A DNA stretch of 64,000 nt from Lachnospiraceae bacterium (GTDB lineage: Bacteria; Bacillota; Clostridia; Lachnospirales; Lachnospiraceae): NCBI GenBank assembly GCA_004558185.1, contig SFDP01000024.1, forward strand, positions 1 through 64,000, in the 5' to 3' direction. Shown here one piece after another: positions 1 through 8,115 of this stretch. The translations under genes and the position numbers were made by a program. Within the stretch, counting starts at the first letter, position 1; each line of letters starts with the position of its first letter. The notes under the pieces were generated by a model. It did not search any database. It had not been told where the DNA came from and saw only the letters and a list, made by a program, of their open reading frames with translations.

Positions 1-86
1 TTTTTCTTCGCAAAAAAATCATAACCGAACACATATGCTTTTTCAATGTTTATGTGGCATTCAGCCTATTTTCTATTCCACACATC

Positions 87-449
87 CTAATGAAGAGCCG
101 ATAATTTTAAGTTATTTGTTCCTATATTGATAATATTATGCCAGGTTCCGGCAGGAATAAAAACACCATCTCCTTTACTGAGATTTTGACAAAAATTCAT
201 CTGATGCTTATTTCTTCCCATTTTAACTACTGCACAGCCCTGTTCTACTCGGATAAACTGATCTGTATCTGTGTGCATTTCCAAGCCAATCCCTTCTCCC
301 TGAGGAATGCACATAAGAGTCATCTGCAGGTGGCACCCTGTCCAGACAGCAGTTCGGAAATTCTGGTTCTGCACTGCAGCCCATTCGACATTTGCCACAT
401 ACGGATTTGCACCCTGATCTATCACTCCTGGCCAACAATTACAATTCAT
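87..449 (-). CDS. Cupin-domain protein, probably C-terminally shortened
   Basis: A 120-residue single-domain cupin. The metal-binding cupin pattern is visible as E-M-H-T-D-T-D-Q-F (residues about 57-65), and the second cupin motif as F-I-P-A-G-T-W-H-N (about 97-105). These would place His and Glu ligands in a small beta-barrel. The start is set by GGAG five bases before the ATG. The protein stops after K-L-S-A-L-H. Relatives that I recall continue there with about 25-30 more residues of a proline-rich tail, so the 3' end may be truncated; none of the three reading frames downstream restores that tail. An 11-codon open frame with its own strong AAGGAGG lies just upstream (about 520-487). Substrate unknown; sugar or small-molecule binding is only a guess. 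Confidence 0.75.
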   Translation of the reverse strand: MNCNCWPGVIDQGANPYVANVEWAAVQNQNFRTAVWTGCHLQMTLMCIPQGEGIGLEMHTDTDQFIRVEQGCAVVKMGRNKHQMNFCQNLSKGDGVFIPAGTWHNIINIGTNNLKLSALH

Positions 450-643
450 AAATACTCCGGCTTTATCATTTCTAATAATATATGTCTGTTGATGACCTTT
501 GTTTCATCAGTAGGATTCCTCCTTGAAGCTGTATGTCCAGCGGTCGAACCATTGTAATCATCTTCTTATAAATCCTGTGCTCTAATCATAATATGAGCTG
601 CCAAATTCTATTAATCCCAATAGTAACTATTGTGCTCCTTCCT

Positions 644-679
644 AAAAAAGAGCCCTTATGTTTCCATAACGGCTCTTTT
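644..679 (-). terminator. Rho-independent terminator after adenosylhomocysteinase gene
   Basis: Read leftward, AAAAGAGCC pairs with GGCTCTTTT; an inner stem (TTATG with CATAA) is closed by a GAAA tetraloop and the hairpin runs into a T tract. It lies 32 bases past the stop of the gene ending at 711. Confidence 0.85.
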
Positions 680-710
680 GATTAAATCTTTTCACAATTT
701 CATCTCTGAA

Positions 711-1949
711 TTAGCTATTCAAATAAGCAATTTGTTCTTCTGTAAGGGTATCGATCTCTTTTCCCATGAAGGCCAGCTTTCTTACTGCTACATCCTGGTC
801 TACCTCCAGAGGAACATCAATGAGCATAGTCTCCAGCTTACCTGCATTTTCTACCAGATATTTTGCAGAAAGTGCCTGAATGGCAAAGCTCATATCCATG
901 ATTTCCGCAGGATGTCCGTCACCTGCTGCCAGATTGACCAGCCTTCCTTCTGCCAGAACAAATATCCATTGTCCTCCAGGCAGCTTATAGCCCATAATAT
1001 TATTGCGCATTTCCTTACTTTCCACCGCAATTTTTCTCAGTGCAGCCATGTCTATTTCACAGTCAAAATGACCTGCATTACAAAGGATCGCCCCATCCTT
1101 CATTACAGCAAAGTCTTCTTCATCAATAACCTTATCGCAGCCGGTTACAGTAACAAAGAAATCTCCCAGCCTAGCAGCTTCCAGCATCGGCAATACTTCA
1201 AAGCCGTCCATCACGGCCTCAATGGCTTTGATCGGATCAACCTCCGTAACAAACACTTTGGCTCCCAAGCCTTTAGCCCGCATAGCCACACCTTTTCCAC
1301 ACCAGCCATATCCGGCAACTACCACGTTCTTTCCTGCCACGATCAGATTTGTGGTCCGGTTTATTCCATCCCATACGGATTGTCCTGTTCCATAACGGTT
1401 GTCAAAAAGATGCTTGCAGTCTGCATTATTCACCCGTACCATGGGGAATTTCAGTTTACCCGCCTTATTCATTGCCTCCAGACGGATAATTCCAGTAGTG
1501 GTTTCTTCACATCCTCCGATAACGTCAGGGATCAAGGCTGTAAACTCTGTATGCATCATATGCACCAGATCGCCCCCGTCATCAATAATGATGTTGGGTC
1601 CGGCTTCCAATACTCTGCGAATATGGGCTTCATATTCCTGGGCCGTAGCATTATACCAGGCATAGACGTTTAGCCCCGCCGCCACCAATGCTGCTGCCAC
1701 ATCATCCTGTGTGGACAGCGGATTGGATCCGGTCACATACATCTTAGCGCCGCCTGCCGCCAGAACCTTGCATAAATAGGCTGTCTTTGCCTCCAAGTGA
1801 ACGGAAAGGGCTATCTTCTTCCCTTCAAAGGGTTTGGTTTTACTGAATTCCTCCTCCAGCATTCTCAAAAGGTCACAGTTTCTCTTTACCCACTCAATTT
1901 TTTTCTCACCTGATGCTGCCAGGCTAATATCTCTGATTTCGCTGCTCAT
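711..1949 (-). CDS. ahcY: Adenosylhomocysteinase
   Basis: Cytosolic NAD-dependent hydrolase that splits S-adenosylhomocysteine into adenosine and homocysteine, removing the product inhibitor of SAM-dependent methyltransferases. At 412 residues it is the shorter bacterial/archaeal form. Visible landmarks: the S-V-H-L-E-A-K-T block (residues 49-56) of the substrate domain, T-G-S-N-P-L-S-T (73-80), E-E-T-T-T-G (148-153), and the Rossmann glycine motif G-Y-G-W-C-G-K-G (213-220). The start has GGAG at a suitable distance. The gene stands alone between a terminator and the leftward hydroxyacid dehydrogenase; no methionine-cycle partner is in the window. Identity is very secure. Confidence 0.96.
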   Translation of the reverse strand: MSSEIRDISLAASGEKKIEWVKRNCDLLRMLEEEFSKTKPFEGKKIALSVHLEAKTAYLCKVLAAGGAKMYVTGSNPLSTQDDVAAALVAAGLNVYAWYNATAQEYEAHIRRVLEAGPNIIIDDGGDLVHMMHTEFTALIPDVIGGCEETTTGIIRLEAMNKAGKLKFPMVRVNNADCKHLFDNRYGTGQSVWDGINRTTNLIVAGKNVVVAGYGWCGKGVAMRAKGLGAKVFVTEVDPIKAIEAVMDGFEVLPMLEAARLGDFFVTVTGCDKVIDEEDFAVMKDGAILCNAGHFDCEIDMAALRKIAVESKEMRNNIMGYKLPGGQWIFVLAEGRLVNLAAGDGHPAEIMDMSFAIQALSAKYLVENAGKLETMLIDVPLEVDQDVAVRKLAFMGKEIDTLTEEQIAYLNS

Positions 1950-2013
1950 TTAATTTTCTCCATTCTAATCCTCGTGTATAAGACCTTGTCTGATGACGGT
2001 CCCTGGGCAGATC

Positions 2014-2976
2014 CTATTGTATATCAAGCCGATTTCGTTTTTCTCCTCCGGCAAACGCCTCTATATTTTTATATACCTCTGACAGGCACCTGGTTCTTGC
2101 CTCTACACTGGCCCATGCCATATGTGGAGTGATCAGTAATTTTTGACTGTCCTGAATTTTCCCCAGCGGATTTGTTTTCTCCATGGGCTCTTTTCCCAAA
2201 ACATCTAATCCTGCTCCTGCAATTATTCCTCTTTCCAGTGCCTCATACAAATCCTCATCATCAACCACAGGTCCTCTTGCCACATTAATCAGAATCGCTG
2301 TAGGCTTCATCTTCCTTAATGTATCCCGATTGATCAGATTTTGGGTTCGTTCAGACAGAGGACAGTGAAGGGACAGAACGTCTGACTGAGCCAGCAGAGT
2401 ATCCAAATCCACCTTTTCATACTCTGCAGAGGTATTGTTTCCGGAAGCAGAGTAAAAAATCACTTTACAGCCAAAGGCTTCGGCAATGCAGGCCACCCTT
2501 CTTCCGATATTCCCCATGCCGACAATCCCCCAGGTCTTTCCTTCCAGCTCCAGGAATCTCTCATCAAAGTTGGAAAAACCCAGTTGATTACTGTAGGCTC
2601 CTGATTTAACATAATCATCGTAGTAGCTGATTTTTTCCAAAAGATAGAGAGCCATGGCAAAGGTATGCTGTGCCACTGCAGGCGTGGAATAATCCCGTAC
2701 ATTAGAAACAGCAATCCCTTTTGCTTTGGCATAGCTAAGATCAATATTATCATAACCGGTGGCAGTTACACAAAGCAGCTTCACCTGCTTTGCCTCCTTC
2801 AGCATATCCTCATCCATCACCGTTTTGTTAAAAATGACTGCCTCAGCATCTTTTATCCAGCTTTTGCACTCCTCTCTCGTCGCCACAGGATGAGCTTCAA
2901 ATTCACCCAGCCTCTCAAAAATGGATATGTCCATATCCATACCCAGGCTGTTTCGGTCAAGCATTACAATCTTCAT
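2014..2976 (-). CDS. D-2-hydroxyacid dehydrogenase, NAD-dependent
   Basis: A 320-residue member of the D-isomer specific 2-hydroxyacid dehydrogenase family, which interconverts 2-oxoacids and D-2-hydroxyacids. The Rossmann motif G-M-G-N-I-G is at residues 153-158 and the catalytic set is intact: Arg234 in N-V-A-R-G, Glu263 in G-K-E-P, and His285 in I-T-P-H-M-A-W. Substrate cannot be told from sequence; glycerate/hydroxypyruvate or D-lactate are possible. I start it at the ATG with GAGAGG four to five bases upstream, not at the ATG four codons earlier. It follows pgi by 47 bases and is probably cotranscribed. Its leader is nearly the same as the leader of the FHA gene at 9261. Confidence 0.9.
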   Translation of the reverse strand: MKIVMLDRNSLGMDMDISIFERLGEFEAHPVATREECKSWIKDAEAVIFNKTVMDEDMLKEAKQVKLLCVTATGYDNIDLSYAKAKGIAVSNVRDYSTPAVAQHTFAMALYLLEKISYYDDYVKSGAYSNQLGFSNFDERFLELEGKTWGIVGMGNIGRRVACIAEAFGCKVIFYSASGNNTSAEYEKVDLDTLLAQSDVLSLHCPLSERTQNLINRDTLRKMKPTAILINVARGPVVDDEDLYEALERGIIAGAGLDVLGKEPMEKTNPLGKIQDSQKLLITPHMAWASVEARTRCLSEVYKNIEAFAGGEKRNRLDIQ

Positions 2977-3019
2977 TTTTCCTCTCATTCTGCTGCCTTA
3001 GCAGCAGTTCCATCCCAGT
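2974..3019 (-). repeat. Repeated leader cassette carrying a ribosome-binding site, copy 1
   Basis: Read leftward, CTGGGATGGAA, then about 10 variable bases, then a block ending AGCAGCAGAATGAGAGG before AAAAATG. Copy 2 at 9259-9303 matches across about 45 bases although the genes behind are unrelated. A weaker third copy is at 12785-12816. Confidence 0.6.
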
Positions 3020-3023
3020 GTCT

Positions 3024-4373
3024 CTACAGTCTTTTCAATAATTCTTCTCTCTGTGCTTCAAAGCCCGGCTTTCCAAGCAGAGCAAACATATTTTTCTTGT
3101 AACTTTCCACACCCGGCTGATTAAACGGATTCACTCCCAACAGATAGCCGCTTACTCCACAGGCAAATTCAAAGAAATAGAACAATTGTCCTAAACAGAA
3201 TTCATTTGCTTCGGGAACATGAATCATAAAATTAGGTACCTGCCCATCGGTATGCGCCAGAATAGTACCATTCATGGCAGATTTATTGACAAAATCTACC
3301 GTCTTGCCTGCCAGATAGTTCAACCCATCCAGATCTACCGCTTCTTTTCCCAGGACAATCTCTTTTCTTGACTTTTCAATATCAATAACCGTTTCAAATA
3401 AGGTGCGTGCACCATCTTGAATAAATTGTCCCATAGAATGAAGATCAGTAGTCAAATCCACGCTGGCAGGAAAGATACCCTTCTGATCCTTCCCCTCACT
3501 TTCGCCATAAAGCTGCTTCCACCACTCAGATACATAGTGTACGCTGGGCTCATAGCCCGCCAGAACCTCAATTCCCTTTCCTTTGCGCAGCATAATATTT
3601 CTCAGCGCCGCATACTTTAAGGCATCATTATCCTCAAAATCATTTTCCAGGGCTCTTTTTCTTCCATCAGCAGCGCCCTCCATCAATTTATCAATATCGG
3701 CACCACTTACAGCAATAGGCAATAGCCCTACCGCAGTCAATACAGAAAAGCGCCCGCCAACATCATCCGGCACCACAAAGGTTTCATACCCTTCGGCATC
3801 TGCCAGGCCCTTTAAAGAGCCTCTGGCCTTGTCCGTAGTGGCATAAATTCTCTTTGCCGCCTCTTCTTTTCCATATTTCTTCTCTGCCAGCTCCTTGAAT
3901 ACACGGAATGCAATTGCCGGCTCCGTAGTGGTTCCGGATTTGGAAATCATATTGATCGAAAAATCTCTGTCCCCAATGACATCAATCAAATCCCTGATAT
4001 AAGTGGAGCTGATAGAATTGCCCACAAAATAAATCTCAGGTGTTCCTCTCACCGACTTGTCCACCATATTGTAGAAGCTGTGGCGCAAAAACTCAATTGC
4101 CGCTCTTGCTCCAAGATAGGAGCCTCCGATTCCAATAACCAGTAAGACCTCTGAATCCTCCTGAATTTTGGCTGCTGCCCTTTTAATTCTGGAAAACTCT
4201 TCTTTATCATAATCCACCGGAAGATCAATCCAACCTAAAAAATCGTTGCCTGCACCGCTTTTTGAAACAAGAACCTGTTTTGCATCCAAAGTCAGTTTTT
4301 TCATCAATTCTACTTCCTGATCACTGACAAAGCCTGATGCTTTGGCATAATCAAAAGTCACCTTATTTTTCAT
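3024..4373 (-). CDS. pgi: Glucose-6-phosphate isomerase
   Basis: Interconverts glucose 6-phosphate and fructose 6-phosphate in glycolysis and gluconeogenesis; cytosolic. The protein is 449 residues, the usual length for the shorter Firmicutes form. Family blocks seen include G-I-G-G-S-Y-L-G-A-R-A (about 82-92), S-K-S-G-T-T-T-E-P (about 144-152) which holds the sugar phosphate, D-D-V-G-G-R-F-S (about 204-211), and the C-terminal block N-P-F-N-Q-P-G-V-E-S-Y-K-K (about 415-427) with the catalytic Lys. GGAGG five bases before the chosen ATG fixes the start four codons inside the longest frame. A 149-bp palindromic repeat (4404-4552) lies in its upstream region. Confidence 0.96.
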   Translation of the reverse strand: MKNKVTFDYAKASGFVSDQEVELMKKLTLDAKQVLVSKSGAGNDFLGWIDLPVDYDKEEFSRIKRAAAKIQEDSEVLLVIGIGGSYLGARAAIEFLRHSFYNMVDKSVRGTPEIYFVGNSISSTYIRDLIDVIGDRDFSINMISKSGTTTEPAIAFRVFKELAEKKYGKEEAAKRIYATTDKARGSLKGLADAEGYETFVVPDDVGGRFSVLTAVGLLPIAVSGADIDKLMEGAADGRKRALENDFEDNDALKYAALRNIMLRKGKGIEVLAGYEPSVHYVSEWWKQLYGESEGKDQKGIFPASVDLTTDLHSMGQFIQDGARTLFETVIDIEKSRKEIVLGKEAVDLDGLNYLAGKTVDFVNKSAMNGTILAHTDGQVPNFMIHVPEANEFCLGQLFYFFEFACGVSGYLLGVNPFNQPGVESYKKNMFALLGKPGFEAQREELLKRL

Positions 4374-4403
4374 CTTTTCCTCCATAAATTAATCAAATAA
4401 ATC

Positions 4404-4552
4404 ATGATGTTAGGGTCAAAAGCCCCTAACTATGATACCTACGGATTGTTACGTACTTTGTACTCCCACAATCCTGCAAAATATTCGCATATCGTGGTGC
4501 TTCACATTTGAGCAAGCTCATGTGGGTTCAGACCTTTTGACCCTGGTATCAT
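4404..4552. repeat. Palindromic intergenic repeat, full copy (family 2)
   Basis: The ends are inverted repeats: ATGATGTTAGGGTCAAAAG on the left, and the right end read in reverse is ATGATACCAGGGTCAAAAG (16 of 19 match). The interior has further small hairpins: GTTAGGG/CCCTAAC at the left end, GTAC-TTT-GTAC, and CACAT..GAGC-AA-GCTC-ATGTG. It lies between pgi and the membrane protein gene at 4604. A 37-bp piece recurs at 40541-40577. No protein is coded in it. Confidence 0.75.
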
Positions 4553-4603
4553 AAATCATTGTACTATTCACTATTGTCAGTGTAGCAAAGTGAATCTTCT
4601 TTT

Positions 4604-5212
4604 TCAAGCCAAAATTTCCCGTAAAAGCTCCTTTAGCTGTTCTTCCTCCTGCTCTCCAAAGCAAGGCTTTTCTTCCACTCCTCTGCTGTCGTCTCTCTCC
4701 AGCCGACTGCTTCTTAACAGATAAGGCTTATGATTTTCCAAAAAATCCAATAGGTTGGTCTTAATTATTCCCTGCTTTTCTTCAATATCCATCACACTGG
4801 AAAGCGAAAAATGTACATACAGTCCCAGCAGACAGATAATATAAAAGGGCAAAATCTGTCCCAGGGTTTTCCCTTCCACAATTCCTTTGCAGGCTCCTAT
4901 GCCGGCTAAAAATACCCCAAACAGTAATAGTTGTCCTCCAATATGCTTTAACCCCAGCAAAGTAAATCTTCCCACCTTAAATTCCTGTAGGCTTTTGTCT
5001 ACAAAGGCAGATGCATTGACGATCTGTGCTTCCTCCTTCAAATATTGCTCCAGCCAGCCTCGCAGCAGTCTGGGATTACCTTCCTCCAGATGTTTTGACT
5101 CCTTTAAGAGCCGTAACAAAAACCAGCCAACCAGAAGCTGGCATACAATGCTGAGAAAAAAAAACAGGATAATTCCTGCTGCCAGCCAGCTCTGTCCCCA
5201 AAAATAACTCAT
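4604..5212 (-). CDS. Membrane protein of unknown function
   Basis: I do not recognise this 202-residue protein. It has an N-terminal membrane segment (about residues 10-33), a roughly 55-residue charged stretch, then two more hydrophobic segments (about 88-110 and 118-138), followed by a polar C-terminal tail rich in Glu that ends in an amphipathic E-E-E-Q-L-K-E-L-L-R-E-I-L. The tail probably faces the cytosol. It is monocistronic, with a good promoter (5235-5263) and AAGGAGG before the ATG. It faces away from murG across a 238-base divergent region. No catalytic motif seen. Confidence 0.6.
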   Translation of the reverse strand: MSYFWGQSWLAAGIILFFFLSIVCQLLVGWFLLRLLKESKHLEEGNPRLLRGWLEQYLKEEAQIVNASAFVDKSLQEFKVGRFTLLGLKHIGGQLLLFGVFLAGIGACKGIVEGKTLGQILPFYIICLLGLYVHFSLSSVMDIEEKQGIIKTNLLDFLENHKPYLLRSSRLERDDSRGVEEKPCFGEQEEEQLKELLREILA

Positions 5213-5234
5213 TCCTATGTCCTCCTTTTTCTTC

Positions 5235-5263
5235 AGTATAAAAAATTCCTTTTCTGCCTACAA
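5235..5263 (-). promoter_or_regulatory. Promoter for the membrane protein gene at 5212
   Basis: Read leftward: TTGTAG, 17-base spacer, TATACT. It is followed by AAGGAGG and the start codon at 5212. Confidence 0.6.
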
Positions 5264-5389
5264 TATCCTTCTCGGATAAGGCTTCGCTTATTTCCCCAAA
5301 TTAACTTTTCCCTCATCAGGTTTCGACCAGGAAGGCTGATAAGTTGATTGAAGCGAGCGAAAAGAGGGCTGGAAAGGCCTTCTGTTTTC

Positions 5390-5398
5390 TGCTATACT
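5390..5398 (+). promoter_or_regulatory. Extended -10 promoter element before murG
   Basis: TG-C-TATACT resembles an extended -10. No good -35 is seen 17 bases upstream (TGGAAA). It lies 53 bases before the murG start. Confidence 0.4.
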
Positions 5399-5450
5399 TA
5401 CAGGCAAAGAAGGACTACAACTAAATGAATTGAAAGGTTCACATAACATA

Positions 5451-6518
5451 ATGGGAAAAAAAATTGTTTTAACCGGCGGTGGCACAGCAGGGCACGTTAC
5501 CCCCAATATTGCACTTCTTCCTTTTCTTGAGAAAGAAGGCTTTGAAGTCAGCTACATTGGTTCCTATGAAGGTATTGAAAAAAGATTAATCGAAGACTTT
5601 CACCTTCCCTACTATGGAATATCTACAGGTCGCTTCCGCCGTTATTTTGACCTTAAGAATTTTTCCGACCCTTTACGGGTAATGAAAGGGTATACGCAGG
5701 CTCGTACCATATTGAAGGAAATCAAACCTGATGTAGTGTTTTCCAAGGGAGGATTTGTATCCGTTCCGGTAGTAAGAGCCGCCTCCTCTCTAAAAATCCC
5801 CTGCATTATTCACGAATCAGATATGACCCCAGGGTTGGCAAATAAGCTATGTATTCCTGCAGCAGACAAGGTATGCTGTAATTTCCCGGAAACCCTGCAG
5901 AATATTTCTTCCGAAAAAGCAGTTCTTACCGGTTCTCCTATACGTCAGGAGCTGACCAAGGGCAATAAGCTGGCGGCTCTTAATTTATGCGGCTTTACCG
6001 CCAATAAACCGGTAATCATGGTCATCGGCGGCTCCCAGGGTGCCGCAAGTGTCAATGTTATGGTGCGAGAGGCTCTTCCCAAGCTCCTGAAGGATTTTCA
6101 GGTGGTTCATATCTGCGGTAAGGACAAGGTGGATAATCTGATGCTGACCATTCCCGGCTATAAGCAGTTTGAATACCTGAAGGGAGAGCTTAAGGATGTA
6201 TTTGCAATGGCTGACCTGGTCGTTTCCCGTGCCGGCGCCAATGCCATCTGCGAGCTTTTGGCTCTGAAAAAGCCTAATCTTCTTATTCCGCTCCAGGTAG
6301 GCAGCCGGGGAGATCAGATTTTGAATGCCCGTTCCTTTGAAGAACAGGGCTTCAGTATTGTATTGAGAGAGGATTATCTGGATTGCGATATTCTTGTGGA
6401 AAAGATACATGAGCTTTATGCAAACCGACAAAGCTATATCGATAATATGTGCCAGAGCAAACAGATGAACTCCATAGAGACTATTATGGCTCTGATTAAA
6501 GAAGCTGCTGCAGGATGA
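5451..6518 (+). CDS. murG: MurG-type UDP-GlcNAc transferase
   Basis: Membrane-associated GT28 glycosyltransferase. MurG adds GlcNAc from UDP-GlcNAc to lipid I to give lipid II, the last cytosolic step in peptidoglycan precursor synthesis. Residues 8-16 hold the glycine-rich G-G-G-T-A-G-H-V-T-P lipid-I side motif, a second motif is H-E-S-D-M-T-P-G-L-A-N, and the donor-side loops are G-G-S-Q-G-A and S-R-A-G-A-N-A-I-C-E-L. At 355 residues it is full length. I start at the ATG of M-G-K-K-I-V; the ribosome site (GAAAGG) is about 13 bases away, which is distant. It stands alone on the plus strand, not in a dcw cluster, so it may be a MurG paralogue and not the only copy. Confidence 0.88.
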   Translation: MGKKIVLTGGGTAGHVTPNIALLPFLEKEGFEVSYIGSYEGIEKRLIEDFHLPYYGISTGRFRRYFDLKNFSDPLRVMKGYTQARTILKEIKPDVVFSKGGFVSVPVVRAASSLKIPCIIHESDMTPGLANKLCIPAADKVCCNFPETLQNISSEKAVLTGSPIRQELTKGNKLAALNLCGFTANKPVIMVIGGSQGAASVNVMVREALPKLLKDFQVVHICGKDKVDNLMLTIPGYKQFEYLKGELKDVFAMADLVVSRAGANAICELLALKKPNLLIPLQVGSRGDQILNARSFEEQGFSIVLREDYLDCDILVEKIHELYANRQSYIDNMCQSKQMNSIETIMALIKEAAAG

Positions 6519-6540
6519 TCTGATCTGCAGCAGCTTCTTT
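6501..6540 (+). terminator. Hairpin at the end of murG
   Basis: GAAGCTGCTGCAG pairs perfectly with CTGCAGCAGCTTC around the stop codon. The T tract after it is short (TTT), so termination may be weak. Confidence 0.65.
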
Positions 6541-6581
6541 AATCCCTGTTGGATTTTGATTTTTTATTCCCTGAACATGGT

Positions 6582-6983
6582 TCAGGTCAGGAGAGTTTTT
6601 ATCGCATCCAGCTCCTGTGAGGTGGGTTCTCCCGGTTTCCATCCGATTTTCTGTCCATCCTCTTTATAGCGGGGAATCAGATGTATGTGAAAATGAAATA
6701 CTGTCTGACCGGCTGCCTCTTCATTGTTCTGTATAAGGTTGACTCCATCACAGCCCAGTCTTTCCTTCATGCGAAGCGCTATCCTTTTAGCCAGCTTCAT
6801 CGCTTCGCCTGCCATTTCCTCGGGTAACTCATAGAGGTTGGCATAATGTGCCTTAGGCAGAATCAACGCATGTCCTCTTGTAGCAGGCGCCACATCCAAT
6901 ACAACTCTGAACAGATCAGTTTCTTCAATTGTACCGGAAGGGATTTCTCCATTTGCTATTTTACAAAAAATACAATTTTCCAT
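6582..6983 (-). CDS. HIT-family nucleotide-binding hydrolase
   Basis: A 133-residue histidine-triad protein (HinT-like). These enzymes hydrolyse purine nucleoside phosphoramidates or acyl-adenylates in the cytosol. The triad is H97-F-H99-I-H101-L in the C-terminal half, and the N-terminus has C4-I-F-C7, the zinc pair with downstream His seen in HinT proteins. The start is the ATG after GGAGGAGG; twenty codons upstream in the same frame lack a ribosome site. It converges with murG. Family identity is secure; physiological substrate is not. Confidence 0.92.
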   Translation of the reverse strand: MENCIFCKIANGEIPSGTIEETDLFRVVLDVAPATRGHALILPKAHYANLYELPEEMAGEAMKLAKRIALRMKERLGCDGVNLIQNNEEAAGQTVFHFHIHLIPRYKEDGQKIGWKPGEPTSQELDAIKTLLT

Positions 6984-7074
6984 ATTTCCTCCTCCATACT
7001 TCATGCAGGCATTACCTGTTCTATTTCTTAAACCCAAAAGCATCCTTCATGACAGACCAATTCGTCTGTTCCTT

Positions 7075-8076
7075 TTATCTGCTATTGGTAAAAACAAAAA
7101 TCTGATCCAATGTCCTCAAAATTCTAAAATCACCCTTCATGGTCATTTCTCCACTCATAAAGGCTCTCTGGAAGGTCATGTATCCGGCAATAATATTATT
7201 CAGTGTATCCTCCTTTAACTGGATTTCAACGTCTGCCTTTGGGGTATCCTGATAGGCACATTGCAGACTTCCTCCCTCCACATGAATCATCAGGGGATTA
7301 CGTATTCCTTCAATGATGAATTTGTACTTGCCGCTGAAGCCAGGCTGGGGTTTAAAATGCTGCTCAAAATCCTGAATAAACTGTATTTCCCCATCACTGT
7401 CCTTATCCTTCATCATTCCTCTGAACATACTGGCCAGCTCCTGCAGATCCTCCTTCTGTCGTTGTACATAATCATCATCAGAGGCATATTGGGAGAGCTG
7501 TTCCGTTTCCTGAGGCGTAAGGTCAAAGTTTTTGGAAACGGCTACCTTTTGCTTAACCGCCTGATTGCTTGCCGGAAAGCTGGCTACCTTCTGATTAATG
7601 GTACGATACATATTCTCCGCTTTTTTTTCAATCACTCGGATATAATCATCATTCATTTCCAGCAGGGCTGTATCCGAAATATAGCCGCAGATACCACTGC
7701 AGGGAAGTCCTCCCAGAATCTCCCAGGCTACTCTCAGGTTGAGCTTTGCCTCCCGTTCTCCGTAAGTGGTGGACATTACGATCGGACTCATATAGATACC
7801 GGAAATTTTTTCCTTATCTCCATAGAGCCAGCAGGCATCCAAAAATTGCTGCATATAGCCTCCGATTCCATACCATTCCACCGTAGTGGCCAAAACGACA
7901 CCATCCACATCCTTCAGGGTCTGGGGCAGAGTGGTAATAGAGTTCTTCAGCTCATACAGATTATAGCGATCCACCGCCACATTCAGTTCCTGCAAAACCT
8001 CCTGAATTTTATTAATTACGAATAAGGTAGGGTCGTCCATCATTCCTCGGCCGCCATAATAGATATTTATCTTCAC
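7075..8076 (-). CDS. NADPH-dependent FMN reductase-like protein fused to an SCP2 domain
   Basis: 333 residues in two parts. Residues 1-170 have a flavodoxin-like fold typical of the NADPH-dependent FMN reductase group: N-I-Y-Y-G-G-R-G at the N-terminus, V-D-G-V-V-L-A-T-T-V-E-W-Y-G-I-G (about 57-72) and G-G-L-P-C-S-G. A linker rich in Gln and Asp (170-230) leads to a C-terminal SCP2-like sterol-carrier fold (about 240-333), with the pattern G-K-Y-K-F-I-I-E and F-M-S-G-E-M-T-M-K-G-D. The SCP2 fold suggests a hydrophobic ligand. It sits alone, read leftward, 31 bases from the HIT gene region. Function is unknown; a quinone or lipid reductase is an inference. Confidence 0.75.
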   Translation of the reverse strand: MKINIYYGGRGMMDDPTLFVINKIQEVLQELNVAVDRYNLYELKNSITTLPQTLKDVDGVVLATTVEWYGIGGYMQQFLDACWLYGDKEKISGIYMSPIVMSTTYGEREAKLNLRVAWEILGGLPCSGICGYISDTALLEMNDDYIRVIEKKAENMYRTINQKVASFPASNQAVKQKVAVSKNFDLTPQETEQLSQYASDDDYVQRQKEDLQELASMFRGMMKDKDSDGEIQFIQDFEQHFKPQPGFSGKYKFIIEGIRNPLMIHVEGGSLQCAYQDTPKADVEIQLKEDTLNNIIAGYMTFQRAFMSGEMTMKGDFRILRTLDQIFVFTNSR

Positions 8077-8115
8077 AATTATCCTCCCTTTGCACTCTGA
8101 TATTTCTTTTTTTCA

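Noticed and set aside
138..557. Plus-strand open frame over the cupin
   Set aside because: Antisense of the cupin gene with no supporting signals.
630..1673. Long plus-strand open frame of 347 codons
   Set aside because: It is the antisense of the adenosylhomocysteinase gene; no ribosome site and no family pattern.
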